A stretch of DNA of 64,000 bases from Henricia sp. BOLD:AAB3569 (taxonomy: Eukaryota; Echinodermata; Asteroidea; Spinulosida; Echinasteridae). Below the pieces are notes generated by a model that was given only the letters and a program-made list of their open reading frames with translations, had not been told where the DNA came from and did no database searches. The position numbers and the translations under genes are program-made. Shown here one piece after another: positions 9,170-21,275 of this stretch (positions within the stretch are counted from its first letter, which is position 1; each line of letters begins with the position of its first letter). The stretch is from assembly GCA_037783545.1 (NCBI GenBank), contig JBBELK010001665.1:23006-87005 (forward strand), given 5' to 3'.

Positions 9170-12100
9170 AAATTGACAGACTTTCGCCGGGAAATGGAAG
9201 AGAAATTTCAGAGTTTAGAAAAAAAAGGGGTTGGCGCTTCCTGGATGCTCCCGCAACCTGTGGCTGTCTGTACACACCTCTTTGGTGTATTCCTGACTCG
9301 TGCGCATGCTCAGTCCTTCGGACTGTCGTTGACACGGCCCAGTTTGGGACGGGATTTTGGTCAAAGTGTGGTCCAAACGTCGGCAAATTTGGATGTCAAA
9401 AAATATTCCGACGAACTTCAAATTTTGCATGCTCCAAACACTCTATATTGCGCACTTGTCCTAAAAAATTGACAGACTTTCGCCGGAAAATGGCAGAGAA
9501 ATTTCAGAGTTTAGAAACCAAAGGGGTTGGCGCTTCCTGGATGCTCCCGCAACCTGTGGCTGTCTGTACACACCTCTTTGGTGTATTCCTGACTCGTGCG
9601 CATGCTCAGTCCTTCGGACTGCCGTTGACACGGCCCTGTTTGGGACGGGATTTTGGTCAAAGTGTGGTCCAAACGTCGGCAAATTTGGAGGTCAAAAAAT
9701 ATTCCGACGAACTTCAAATTTTGCATGCTCCAAACACTCTATATTGCGCACTTGTCCTAAAAAATTGACAGACTTTCTCCGGGAAATGGCAGAGAAATTG
9801 AAGAGTTTAGAAAAAAAAGGGGTTGGCGCTTCCTGGATGCTCCCGCAACCTGTGGCTGTCTGTACACACCTCTTTGGTGTATTCCTGACTCGTGCGCATG
9901 CTCAGTCCTTCGGACTGTCGTTGACACGGCCCAGTTTGGGACGGGATTTTGGTCAAAGTGTGGTCCAAACGTCGGCAAATTTGGAGGTCAAAAAATATTC
10001 CGACGAACTTCAAATTTTGCATGCTCCAAACACTCTATATTGCGCACTTGTCCTAAAAAATTGACAGACTTTCGCCGGGAAATGGCAGAGAAATTTCAGA
10101 GTTTATAAAAAAAAGGGGTTGGCGCTTCCTGGATGCTCCCGCAACCTGTGGCTGTCTGTACACACCTCTTTGGTGTATTCCTGACTCGTGCGCATGCTCA
10201 GTCCTTCGGACTGTCGTTGACACGGCCCAGTTTGGGACGGGATTTTGGTCAAAGTGTGGTCCAAACGTCGGCAAATTTGGAGGTCAACAAATATTCCGAC
10301 GAACTTCAAATTTTGCATGCTCCAAACACTCTATATTGCGCACTTGTCCTAAAAAATTGACAGACTTTCGCCGGGAAATAGCAGAGAAAATTTAGAGTTT
10401 AGAAAAAAAAGGGGTTGGCGCTTCCTGGATGCTCCCGCAACCTGTGGCTGTCTGTACACACCTCTTTGGTGTATTCCTGACTCGTGCGCATGCTCAGTCA
10501 TTCGGACTGTCGTTGACACGGCCCAGTTTGGGACGGGATTTTGGTCAAAATGTGGTCCAAACGTCGGCAAATTTGGAGGTCAAAAAATATTCCGACGAAC
10601 TTCAAATTTTGCATGCTCCAAACACTCTATATTGCGCACTTGTCCTAAAAAATTGACAGACTTTCGCCGGGAAATGGCAGAGAAATTTCAGAGTTTAGAA
10701 AAAAAAGGGGTTGGCGCTTCCTGGATGCTCCCGCAACCTGTGGCTGTCTGTACACACCTCTTTGGTGTATTCCTGACTCGTGCGCATGCTCAGTCCTTCG
10801 GACTGTCGTTGACACGGCCCAGTTTGGGACGGGATTTTGGTCAAAGTGTGGTCCAAACGTCGGCAAATTTGGAGGTCAACAAATATTCCGACGAACTTCA
10901 AATTTTGCATGCTCCAAACACTCTATATTGCGCACTTGTCCTAAAAAATTGACAGACTTTCGCCGGGAAATGGAAGAGAAATTTCAGAGTTTAGAAAAAA
11001 AAGGGGTTGGCGCTTCCTGGATGCTCCCGCAACCTGTGGCTGTCTGTACACACCTCTTTGGTGTATTCCTGACTCGTGCGCATGCTCAGTCCTTCGGACT
11101 GTCGTTGACACGGCCCAGTTTGGGACGGGATTTTGGTCAAAGTGTGGTCCAAACGTCGGCAAATTTGGAGGTCAAAAAATATTCCGACGAACTTCAAATT
11201 TTGCATGCTCCAAACACTCTATATTGCGCACTTGTCCTAAAAAATTGACAGACTTTCGCCTGGAAATGGCAGAGAAATTTCAGAGTTTAGAAAAAAAAGT
11301 GGTTGGCGCTTCCTGGATGCTCCCGCAACCTGTGGCTGTCTGTACACACCTCTTTGGTGTATTCCTGACTCGTGCGCATGCTCAGTCATTCGGACTGTCG
11401 TTGACACGGCCCAGTTTGGGACGGGATTTTGGTCAAAATGTGGTCCAAACGTCGGCAAATTTGGAGGTCAAAAAATATTCCGACGAACTTCAAATTTTGC
11501 ATGCTCCAAACACTCTATATTGCGCACTTGTCCTAAAAAATTGACAGACTTTCGCCGGGAAATGGCAGAGAAATTTCAGAGTTTAGAAAAAAAAGGGGTT
11601 GGCGCTTCCTGGATGCTCCCGCAACCTGTGGCTGTCTGTACACACCTCTTTGGTGTATTCCTGACTCGTGCGCATGCTCAGTCCTTCGGACTGTCGTTGA
11701 CACGGCCCAGTTTGGGACGGGATTTTGGTCAAAGTGTGGTCCAAACGTCGGCAAATTTGGAGGTCAAAAAATATTCCGACGAACTTCAAATTTTGCATGC
11801 TCCAAACACTCTATATTGCGCACTTGTCCTAAAAAATTGACAGACTTTCGCCGGGAAATGGCAGAGAAATTTCAGAGTTTAGAAAAAAAGGGGTTGGCGC
11901 TTCCTGGATGCTCCCGCAACCTGTGGCTGTCTGTACATACCTCTTTGGTGTATTCCTGACTCGTGCGCATGCTCAGTCCTTCGGACTGTCGTTGACACGG
12001 CCCAGTTTGGGACGGGATTTTGGTCAAAGTGTGGTCCAAACGTCGGCAAATTTGGAGGTCAAAAAATATTCCGACGAACTTCAAATTTTGCATGCTCCAA

Positions 12101-13904
12101 ACACTCTATATTGCGCACTTGTCCTAAAAAATTGACAGACTTTCGCCGGGAAATGGCAGAGAAATTTCAGAGTTTAGAAAAAAAAGGGGTTGGCGCTTCC
12201 TGGATGCTCCCGCAACCTGTGGCTGTCTGTACACACCTCTTTGGTGTATTCCTGACTCGTGCGCATGCTCAGTCCTTCGGACTGTCGTTGACACGGCCCA
12301 GTTTGGGACGGGATTTTGGTCAAAATGTGGTCCAAACGTCGGCAAATTTGGAGGTCAAAAAATATTCCTACGAACTTCAAATTTTGCATGCTCCAAACAC
12401 TCTATATTGCGCACTTGTCCTAAAAAATTGACAGACTTTCGCCGGGAAATGGCAGAGAAATTTCAGAGTTTAGAAAAAAAAGGGGTTGGCGCTTCCTGGA
12501 TGCTCCCGCAACCTGTGGCTGTCTGTACACACCTCTTTGGTGTGTTCCTGACTCGTGCGCATGCTCAGTCCTTCGAACTGTCGTTGACACGGCCCAGTTT
12601 GGGACGGGATTTTGGTCAAAGTGTGGTCCAAACGTCGGCAAATTTGGAGGTCGAAAAATGTTCCGACGAACTTCAAATTTTGCATGCTCCAAAGACTCTA
12701 TATTGCGCACTTGTCCTAAAAAATTGACAGACTTTCGCCGGGAAATGGCAGAGAAATTTCAGAGTTTAGAAAAAAAAGGGGTTGGCGCTTCCTGGATGCT
12801 CCCTCAACCTGTGGCTGTCTGTACACACCTCTTTGGTGTATTCCTGACTCGTGCGCATGCTCAGTCCTTCAGACTGTCGTTGACACGGCCCAGTTTGAGA
12901 CGGGATTTTGGTCAAAGTGTGGTCCAAACGTCGGCAAATTTGGAGGTCAAAAAATATTCTGACGAACTTCAAATTTTGCATGCTCCAAACACTCTATATT
13001 GCGCACTTGTCCTAAAAAATTGACAGACTTTCGCCGGGAAATGGCAGAGAAATTTCAGAGTTTAGAAAAAAAAGGGGTTGGCGCTTCCTGGATGCTCCCG
13101 CAACCTGTGGCTGTCTGTACACACCTCTTTGGTGTGTTCCTGACTCGTGCGCATGCTCAGTCCTTCGAACTGTCGTTGACACGGCCCAGTTTGGGACGGG
13201 ATTTTGGTCAAAGTGTGGTCCAAACGTCGGCAAATTTGGAGGTCGAAAAATGTTCCGACGAACTTCAAATTTTGCATGCTCCAAAGACTCTATATTGCGC
13301 ACTTGTCCTAAAAAATTGACAGACTTTCGCCGGGAAATGGCAGAGAAATTTCAGAGTTTAGAAAAAAAAGGGGTTGGCGCTTCCTGGATGCTCCCTCAAC
13401 CTGTGGCTGTCTGTACACACCTCTTTGGTGTATTCCTGACTCGTGCGCATGCTCAGTCCTTCAGACTGTCGTTGACACGGCCCAGTTTGGGACGGGATTT
13501 TGGTCAAAGTGTGGTCCAAACGTCGGCAAATTTGGAGGTCAAAAAATATTCCGACGAACTTCAAATTTTGCATGCTCCAAACACTCTATATTGCGCACTT
13601 GTCCTAAAAAATTGACAGACTTTCGCCGGGAAATGGCAGAGAAATTTCAGAGTTTAGAAACAAAAGGGGTTGGCGCTTCCTGGATGCTCCCGCAACCTGT
13701 GGCTGTCTGTACACACCTCTTTGGTGTGTTCCTGACTCGTGCGCATGCTCAGTCCTTCGAACTGTCGTTGACACGGCCCAGTTTGGGACGGGATTTTGGT
13801 CAAAGTGTGGTCCAAACGTCGGCAAATTTGGAGGTCAAAAAATATTCCGACGAACTTCAAATTTTGCATGCTCCAAACACTCTATATTGCGCACTTGTCC
13901 TAAA
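9170..13904 (+). repeat. 16-monomer higher-order repeat, copy B (4735 bp)
   Basis: This is a direct tandem duplicate of 4435-9169 with the rare markers repeated at an exact offset of 4735: ggccctgttt near 9634, attgaagag near 9798, aaatagcag near 10378, gcctggaaat near 11258, and the dimer markers at 12.4-13.3 kb. The last monomer (13609-13904) differs from its counterpart: it has gaaacaaaa, gtgtgttcc and cttcgaactg, so it is itself a mosaic. Confidence 0.93.
12425..13608 (+). repeat. Nested dimer duplication inside the 16-mer, copy B
   Basis: The X-Y-X-Y arrangement is the same as at 7690-8873, including the private tgagacggg and attctgacg changes in the first Y. The final Y here ends in ttggaggtc rather than ttggatgtc. 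Confidence 0.9.
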
Positions 13905-14793
13905 AAATTGACAGACTTTCGCCGGGAAATGGCAGAGAAATTTCAGAGTTTAGAAAAAAAAGGGGTTGGCGCTTCCTGGATGCTCCCGCAACCTGTGGCT
14001 GTCTGTACACACCTCTTTGGTGTATTCCTGACTCGTGCGCATGCTCAGTCCTTCGGACTGTCGTTGACACGGCCCAGTTTGGGACGGGATTTTGGTCAAA
14101 GTGTGGTCCAAACGTCGGCAAATTTGGAGGTCAAAAAATATTCCGACGAACTTCAAATTTTGCATGCTCCAAACACTCTATATTGCGCACTTGTCCTAAA
14201 AAATTGACAGACTTTCGCTGGGAAATGGCAGAGAAATTTCAGAGTTTAGAAAAAAAAGGGGTTGGCGCTTCCTGGATGCTCCCGCAACCTGTGGCTGTCT
14301 GTACACACCTCTTTGGTGTATTCCTGACTCGTGCGCATGCTCAGTCCTTCGGACTGTCGTTGACACGGCCCAGTTTGGGACGGGATTTTGATCAAAGTGT
14401 GGTCCAAACGTCGGCAAATTTGGAGGTCAAAAAATATTCCGACGAACTTCAAATTTTGCATGCTCCAAACACTCTATATTGCGCACTTGTCCTAAAAAAA
14501 TGACAGACTTTCGCCGGGAAATGGCAGAGAAATTTCAGAGTTTAGAAAAAAAAGGGGTTGGCGCTTCCTGGATGCTCCCGCAACCTGTGGCTGTCTGTAC
14601 ACACCTCTTTGGTGTATTCCTGACTCGTGCGCATGCTCAGTCCTTCGGACTGTCGTTGACACGGCCCAGTTTGGGACGGGATTTTGGTCAAAGTGTGGTC
14701 CAAACGTCGGCAAATTTGGATGTCAAAAAATATTCCGACGAACTTCAAATTTTGCATGCTCCCAAACACTCTATATTGCGCACTTGTCCTAAA

Positions 14794-15079
14794 AAATTGA
14801 CAGACTTTCGCCGGGACATGGCACAGAAATTTCAGAGTTTAGAAAAAAAAGGGGTTGGCGCTTCCTGGATGCTCCCGCAACCTGTACACACCTCTTTGGT
14901 GTATTCCTGACTCGTGCGCATGCTCAGTCCTTCGGACTGTCGTTTACACGGCCCAGTTTGGGACGGGATTTTGGTCAAAGTGTGGTCCAAACGTCGGCAA
15001 ATTTGGAGGTCAAAAAATATTCCGACGAACTTCAAATTTTGCATGCTCCAAACACTCTATATTGCGCACTTGTCCTAAA
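14794..15079 (+). repeat. 286-bp monomer with a 10-bp internal deletion
   Basis: The segment ggctgtctgt between caacctgt and acacacc is missing at 14884-14886. The deletion is flanked by ctgt repeats, consistent with slippage. The same monomer also carries gggacatgg and gcacagaaa, seen nowhere else, so it has not been spread by exchange. Confidence 0.9.
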
Positions 15080-15375
15080 AAATTGACAGACTTTCGCCGG
15101 GAAATGGCAGAGAAATTTCAGAGTTTAGAAAAAAAAGGGGTTGGCGCTTCCTGGATGCTCCCGCAACCTGTGGCTGTCTGTACACACCTCTTTGGTGTAT
15201 TCCTGACTCGTGCGCATGCTCAGTCCTTCGGACTGTCGTTGACACGGCCCAGTTTGGGACGGGATTTTGGTCAAAGTGTGGTCCAAACGTCGGCAAATTT
15301 GGAGGTCAAAAAATATTCCGACGAACTTCAAATTTTGCATGCTCCAAAGACTCTATATTGCGCACTTGTCCTAAA

Positions 15376-15659
15376 AAATTGACAGACTTTCGCCGGGAAA
15401 TGGCAGAGAAATTTCAGAGTTTAGAAAAAAAGGGGTTGGCGCTTCCTGGATGCTCCCGCAACCTGTGGCTGTCTGTACACACCTCTTTGGTGTATTCCTG
15501 ACTCGTGCGCATCGGACTGTCGTTGACACGGCCCAGTTTGGGACGGGATTTTGGTCAAAGTGTGGTCCAAACGTCGGCAAATTTGGAGGTCAAAAAATAT
15601 TCCGACGAACTTCAAATTTTGCATGCTCCAAACACTCTATATTGCGCACTTGTACTAAA
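15376..15659 (+). repeat. 284-bp monomer lacking the hairpin's left arm (11-bp deletion)
   Basis: The sequence runs gcgcat then cggactg at 15512/15513, so gctcagtcctt is absent. That removes the left arm of the hairpin. It is a single occurrence in the window, distinct from the recurrent 12-bp deletion farther right. Confidence 0.9.
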
Positions 15660-16547
15660 AAATTGACAGACTTTCGCCGGGAAATGGCAGAGAAATTTCA
15701 GAGTTTAGAAACAAAAGGGGTTGGCGCTTCCTGGATGCTCCCGCAACCTGTGGCTGTCTGTACACACCTCTTTGGTGTATTCCTGACTCGTGCGCATGCT
15801 CAGTCCTTCGGACTGTCGTTGACACGGCCCAGTTTGGGACGGGATTTTGGTCAAAGTGTGGTCCAAACGTCGGCAAATTTGGAGGTCAAAAAATATTCCG
15901 ACGAACTTCAAATTGTGCATGCTCCAAACACTCTATATTGCGCACTTGTCCTAAAAAATTGACAGACTTTCGCCGGGAAATGGCAGAGAAATTTCAGAGT
16001 TTAGAAAAAAAAGTGGTTGGCGCTTCCTGGATGCTCCCGCAACCTGTGGCTGTCTGTACACACCTCTTTGGTGCATTCCTGACTCGTGCGCATGCTCAGT
16101 CCTTCGGACTGTCGTTGACACGGCCCAGTTTGGGACGGGATTTTGGTCAAAGTGTGGTCCAAACGTCGGCAAATTTGGAGGTCAAAAAATATTCCGACGA
16201 ACTTCAAATTTTGCATGCTCCAAACACTCTATATTGCGCACTTGTCCTAAAAAATTGACAGACTTTCGCCAGGAAATGGCAGAGAAATTTCAGAGTTTAG
16301 AAAAAAAAGGGGTTGGCGCTTCCTGGATGCTCCCGCAACCTGTGGCTGTCTGTACACACCTCTTTGGTGTATTCCTGACTCGTGCGCATGCTCAGTCCTT
16401 CGGACTGTCGTTGACACGGCCCAGTTTGGGACGGGATTTTGGTCAAAGTGTGGTCCAAACGTCGGCAAATTTGGAGGTCAAAAAATATTCCGACGAACTT
16501 CAAATTTTGCATGCTCCAAACACTCTATATTGCGCACTTGTCCTAAA

Positions 16548-17432
16548 AAATTGACAGACTTTCGCCGTGAAATGGCAGAGAAATTTCAGAGTTTAGAAAA
16601 AAAGGGGTTGGCGCTTCCTGGATGCTCCCGCAACCTGTGGCTGTCTGTACACACCTCTTTGGTGTATTCCTGACTCGTGCGCATGCTCAGTCCTTCGGAC
16701 TGTCGTTGACACGGCCCAGTTTGGGACGGGATTTTGGTCAAAGTGTGGTCCAAACGTCGGCAAATTTGGAGGTCAAAAAATATTCCGACGAACTTCAAAT
16801 TTTGCATGCTCCAAACACTCTATATTGCGCACTTGTCCTACAAAATTGACAGACTTTCGCCGGGAAATGGCAGAGAAATTTCAGAGTTTAGAAAAAAAAG
16901 GGGTTGGCGCTTCCTGGATGCTCCCGCAACCTGTGGCTGTCTGTACACACCTCTTTGGTGTATCCCTGACTCGTGCGCATGCTCAGTCCTTCGGACTGTC
17001 GTTGACACGGCCCAGTTTGGGACGGGATTTTGGTCAAAGTGTGGTCCAAACGTCGGCAAATTTGGAGGTCAAAAAATATTCCGACGAACTTCAAATTTTG
17101 CATGCTCCAAACACTCTATATTGCGCACTTGTCCTAAAAAATTGAGAGACTTTCGCCGGGAAATGGCAGAGAAATTTCAGAGTTTAGAAAAAAGGGGTTG
17201 GCGCTTCCTGGATGCTCCCGCAACCTGTGGCTGTCTGTACACACCTCTTTGGTGTATTCCTGACTCGTGCGCATGCTCAGTCCTTCGGACTGTCGTTGAC
17301 ACGGCCCAGTTTGGGACGGGATTTTGGTCAAAGTGTGGTCCAAACGTCGGCAAATTTGGAGGTCAAAAAATATTCCGACGAACTTCAAATTTTGCATGCT
17401 CCAAACACTCTATATTGCGCACTTGTCCTAAA
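16548..17432 (+). repeat. 3-monomer higher-order repeat, copy A (885 bp)
   Basis: It consists of monomers of 295, 296 and 294 bp: one with gccgtgaaat and a cctacaaaat end, one with gtatccctg and a gagagac junction, and one with A6. The whole is repeated directly in copy B. An 885-bp period is divisible by three, so frames recur in phase here and give the spurious 274- and 280-codon open frames. Confidence 0.94.
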
Positions 17433-18317
17433 AAATTGACAGACTTTCGCCGTGAAATGGCAGAGAAATTTCAGAGTTTAGAAAAAAAGGGGTTGGCGCT
17501 TCCTGGATGCTCCCGCAACCTGTGGCTGTCTGTACACACCTCTTTGGTGTATTCCTGACTCGTGCGCATGCTCAGTCCTTCGGACTGTCGTTGACACGGC
17601 CCAGTTTGGGACGGGATTTTGGTCAAAGTGTGGTCCAAACGTCGGCAAATTTGGAGGTCAAAAAATATTCCGACGAACTTCAAATTTTGCATGCTCCAAA
17701 CACTCTATATTGCGCACTTGTCCTACAAAATTGACAGACTTTCGCCGGGAAATGGCAGAGAAATTTCAGAGTTTAGAAAAAAAAGGGGTTGGCGCTTCCT
17801 GGATGCTCCCGCAACCTGTGGCTGTCTGTACACACCTCTTTGGTGTATCCCTGACTCGTGCGCATGCTCAGTCCTTCGGACTGTCGTTGACACGGCCCAG
17901 TTTGGGACGGGATTTTGGTCAAAGTGTGGTCCAAACGTCGGCAAATTTGGAGGTCAAAAAATATTCCGACGAACTTCAAATTTTGCATGCTCCAAACACT
18001 CTATATTGCGCACTTGTCCTAAAAAATTGAGAGACTTTCGCCGGGAAATGGCAGAGAAATTTCAGAGTTTAGAAAAAAGGGGTTGGCGCTTCCTGGATGC
18101 TCCCGCAACCTGTGGCTGTCTGTACACACCTCTTTGGTGTATTCCTGACTCGTGCGCATGCTCAGTCCTTCGGACTGTCGTTGACACGGCCCAGTTTGGG
18201 ACGGGATTTTGGTCAAAGTGTGGTCCAAACGTCGGCAAATTTGGAGGTCAAAAAATATTCCGACGAACTTCAAATTTTGCATGCTCCAAACACTCTATAT
18301 TGCGCACTTGTCCTAAA
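17433..18317 (+). repeat. 3-monomer higher-order repeat, copy B (885 bp)
   Basis: This is the tandem duplicate of 16548-17432. I see no difference between the two by eye, which makes it the freshest-looking duplication in the left third. The next monomer (18318) has cttccgcaacctg preceded by gatg, and gcttagtcc, and does not continue the series. Confidence 0.94.
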
Positions 18318-21275
18318 AAATTGACAGACTTTCGCCGGGAAATGGCAGAGAAATTTCAGAGTTTAGAAAAAAAAGGGGTTGGCGCTTCCTGGATGCTTCC
18401 GCAACCTGTGGCTGTCTGTACACACCTCTTTGGTGTATTCCTGACTCGTGCGCATGCTTAGTCCTTCGGACTGTCGTTGACACGGCCCAGTTTGGGACGG
18501 GATTTTGGTCAAAGTGTGGTCCAAACGTCGGCAAATTTGGAGGTCAAAAAATATTCCGACGAACTTCAAATTTTGCATGCTCCAAACACTCTATATTGCG
18601 CACTTGTCCTAACAAATTGACAGACTTTCGCCGGGAAATGGCAGAGAAATTTCAGAGTTTAGAAAAAAAGGGGTTGGCGCTTCCTGGATGCTCCCGCAAC
18701 CTGTGGCTGTCTGTACACACCTCTTTGGTGTATTCCTGACTCGTGCGCATGCTCTGTCCTTCGGACTGTCGTTGACACGGCCCAGTTTGGGACGGGATTT
18801 TGGTCAAAGTGTGGTCCAAACGTCGGCAAATTTGGAGGTCAAAAAATATTCCGACGAACTTCAAATTTTGCATGCTCCAAACACTCTATATTGCGCACTT
18901 GTCCTAAAAAATTGACAGACTTTCGCCGGGAAATGGCAGAGAAATTTCAGAGTTTAGAATAAAAAGGGGTTGGCGCTTCCTGGATGCTCCCGCAACCTGT
19001 GGCTGTCTGTACACACCTCTTTGGTGTATTCCTGACTCGTGCGCATGCTCAGTCCTTCGGACTGTCGTTGACACGGCCCAGTTTGGGACGGGATTTTGGT
19101 CAAAGTGTGGTCCAAACGTCGGCAAATTTGGAGGTCAAAAAATATTCCGACGAACTTCAAATTTTGCATGCTCCAAACACTCTATATTGCGCACTTGTCC
19201 TAAAAAATTGACAGACTTTCGCCGGGAAATGGCAGAGAAATTTCAGAGTTTAGAATAAAAAGGGGTTGGCGCTTCCTGGATGCTCCCGCAACCTGTGGCT
19301 GTCTGTACACACCTCTTTGGTGTATTCCTGACTCGTGCGCATGCTCAGTCCTGCGGACTGTCGTTGACACGGCCCAGTTTGGGACGGGATTTTGGTCAAA
19401 GTGTGGTCCAAACGTCGGCAAATTTGGATGTCAAAAAATATTCCGACGAACTTCAAATTTTGCATGCTCCAAACACTCTATATTGCGCACTTGTCCTAAA
19501 AAATTGACAGACTTTCGCCGGGAAATGGCAGAGAAATTTCAGAGTTTAGAAAAAAAAGGGGTTGGCGCTTCCTGGATGCTCCCGCAACCTGTGGCTGTCT
19601 GTACACACCTCTTTGGTGTATTCCTGACTCGTGCGCATGCTCAGTCCTTCGGACTGTCGTTGACACGGCCCAGTTTGGGACGGGATTTTGGTCAAAGTGT
19701 GGTCCAAACGTCGGCAAATTTGGAGGTCAAAAAATATTCCGACGAACTTCAAATTTTGCATGCTCCAAACACTCTATATTGCGCACTTGTCCTAAAAAAT
19801 TGACAGACTTTCGCCGGGAAATGGCAGAGAAATTTCAGAGTTTAGAATAAAAAGGGGTTGGCGCTTCCTGGATGCTCCCGCAACCTGTGGCTGTCCGTAC
19901 ACACCTCTTTGGTGTATTCCTGACTCGTGCGCATGCTCAGTCCTTCGGACTGTCGTTGACACGGCCCAGTTTGGGACGGGATTTTGGTCAAAGTGTGGTC
20001 CAAACGTCGGCAAATTTGGAGGTCAAAAAATATTCCGACGAACTTCAAATTTTGCATGCTCCAAACACTCTATATTGCGCACTTGTCCTAAAAAATTGAC
20101 AGACTTTCGCCGGGAAATGGCAGAGAAATTTCAGAGTTTAGAATAAAAAGGGGTTGGCGCTTCCTGGATGCTCCCGCAACCTGTGGCTGTCCGTACACAC
20201 CTCTTTGGTGTATTCCTGACTCGTGCGCATGCTCAGTCCTTCGGACTGTCGTTGACACGGCCCAGTTTGGGACGGGATTTTGGTCAAAGTGTGGTCCAAA
20301 CGTCGGCAAATTTGGAGGTCAAAAAATATTCCGACGAACTTCAAATTTTGCATGCTCCAAACACTCTATATTGCGCACTTGTCCTAAAAAATTGACAGAC
20401 TTTCGCCGGGAAATGGCAGAGAAATTTCAGAGTTTAGAAAAAAAAGGGGTTGGCGCTTCCTGGATGCTCCCGCAACCTGTGGCTGTCTGTACACACCTCT
20501 TTGGTGTATTCCTGACTCGTGCGCATGCTCAGTCCTTCGGACTGTCGTTGACACGGCCCAGTTTGGGACGGGATTTTGGTCAAAGTGTGGTCCAAACGTC
20601 GGCAAATTTGGAGGTCAAAAAATATTCCGACGAACTTCAAATTTTGCATGCTCCAAACACTCTATATTGCGCACTTGTCCTAAAAAATTGACAGACTTTC
20701 GCCGGGAAATGGCAGAGAAATTTCAGAGTTTAGAAAAAAAAGGGGTTGGCGCTTCCTGGATGCTCCCGCAACCTGTGGCTGTCTGTACACACCTCTTTGG
20801 TGTATTCCTGACTCGTGCGCATGCTTAGTCCTTCGGACTGTCGTTGACACGGCCCAGTTTGGGACGGGATTTTGGTCAAAGTGTGGTCCAAACGTCGGCA
20901 AATTTGGAGGTCAAAAAATATTCCGACGAACTTCAAATTTTGCATGCTCCAAACACTCTATATTGCGCACTTGTCCTAAAAAATTGACAGACTTTCGCCG
21001 GGAAATGGCAGAGAAATTTCAGAGTTTAGAAAAAAAGGGGTTGGCGCTTCCTGGATGCTCCCGCAACCTGTGGCTGTCTGTACACACCTCTTTGGTGTAT
21101 TCCTGACTCGTGCGCATGCTCAGTCCTTCGGACTGTCGTTGACACGGCCCAGTTTGGGACGGGATTTTGGTCAAAGTGTGGTCCAAACGTCGGCAAATTT
21201 GGAGGTCAAAAAATATTCCGACGAACTTCAAATTTTGCATGCTCCAAACACTCTATATTGCGCACTTGTCCTAAA
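18318..21275 (+). repeat. Ten-monomer mixed zone where AATAAA variants first appear
   Basis: Plain monomers alternate with A-run variants gaataaaaa (18957, 19253, 19845, 20141). Adjacent pairs are alike, for example two consecutive monomers with ctgtccgtac (near 19892 and 20188). The tgcgg hairpin-loop variant first appears near 19352. Other markers are gctctgtcc near 18752 and gcttagtcc near 18456 and 20823. Confidence 0.88.
18958..18963 (+). other. AATAAA hexamer created by the A-run variant (first of about 40)
   Basis: In the run after tttag one A is T, giving gaataaaaagggg. This makes a canonical AATAAA hexamer directly before a G/T-rich stretch (ggggttggcg). I count about 40 such monomers between 18.9 and 56.7 kb and none outside. 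Vertebrate-type polyadenylation signals have this form, but nothing here shows transcription, so a function is only a possibility. Confidence 0.4.

Larger units (their letters stand above)
13905..16547 (+). repeat. Nine irregular main-type monomers with private indels
   Basis: No higher-order period is visible. Features include gggattttgatc near 14390, an A-for-T at the junction near 14500 (aaaaatgacag), an extra C near 14761, a 10-bp deletion at 14885, cgtttacacgg near 14942, an 11-bp deletion at 15512/15513, and tgtactaaa near 15653. The interval is the most structurally varied part of the left third, yet its base substitutions stay low. Confidence 0.88.

Noticed and set aside
16734-17558. 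274-codon open frame, and its 280-codon partner at 17619-18461
   Set aside because: They arise because 294- and 295-bp monomers adjoin. They read the same satellite in successive frames and duplicate with the 3-mer. They are not repeat proteins.
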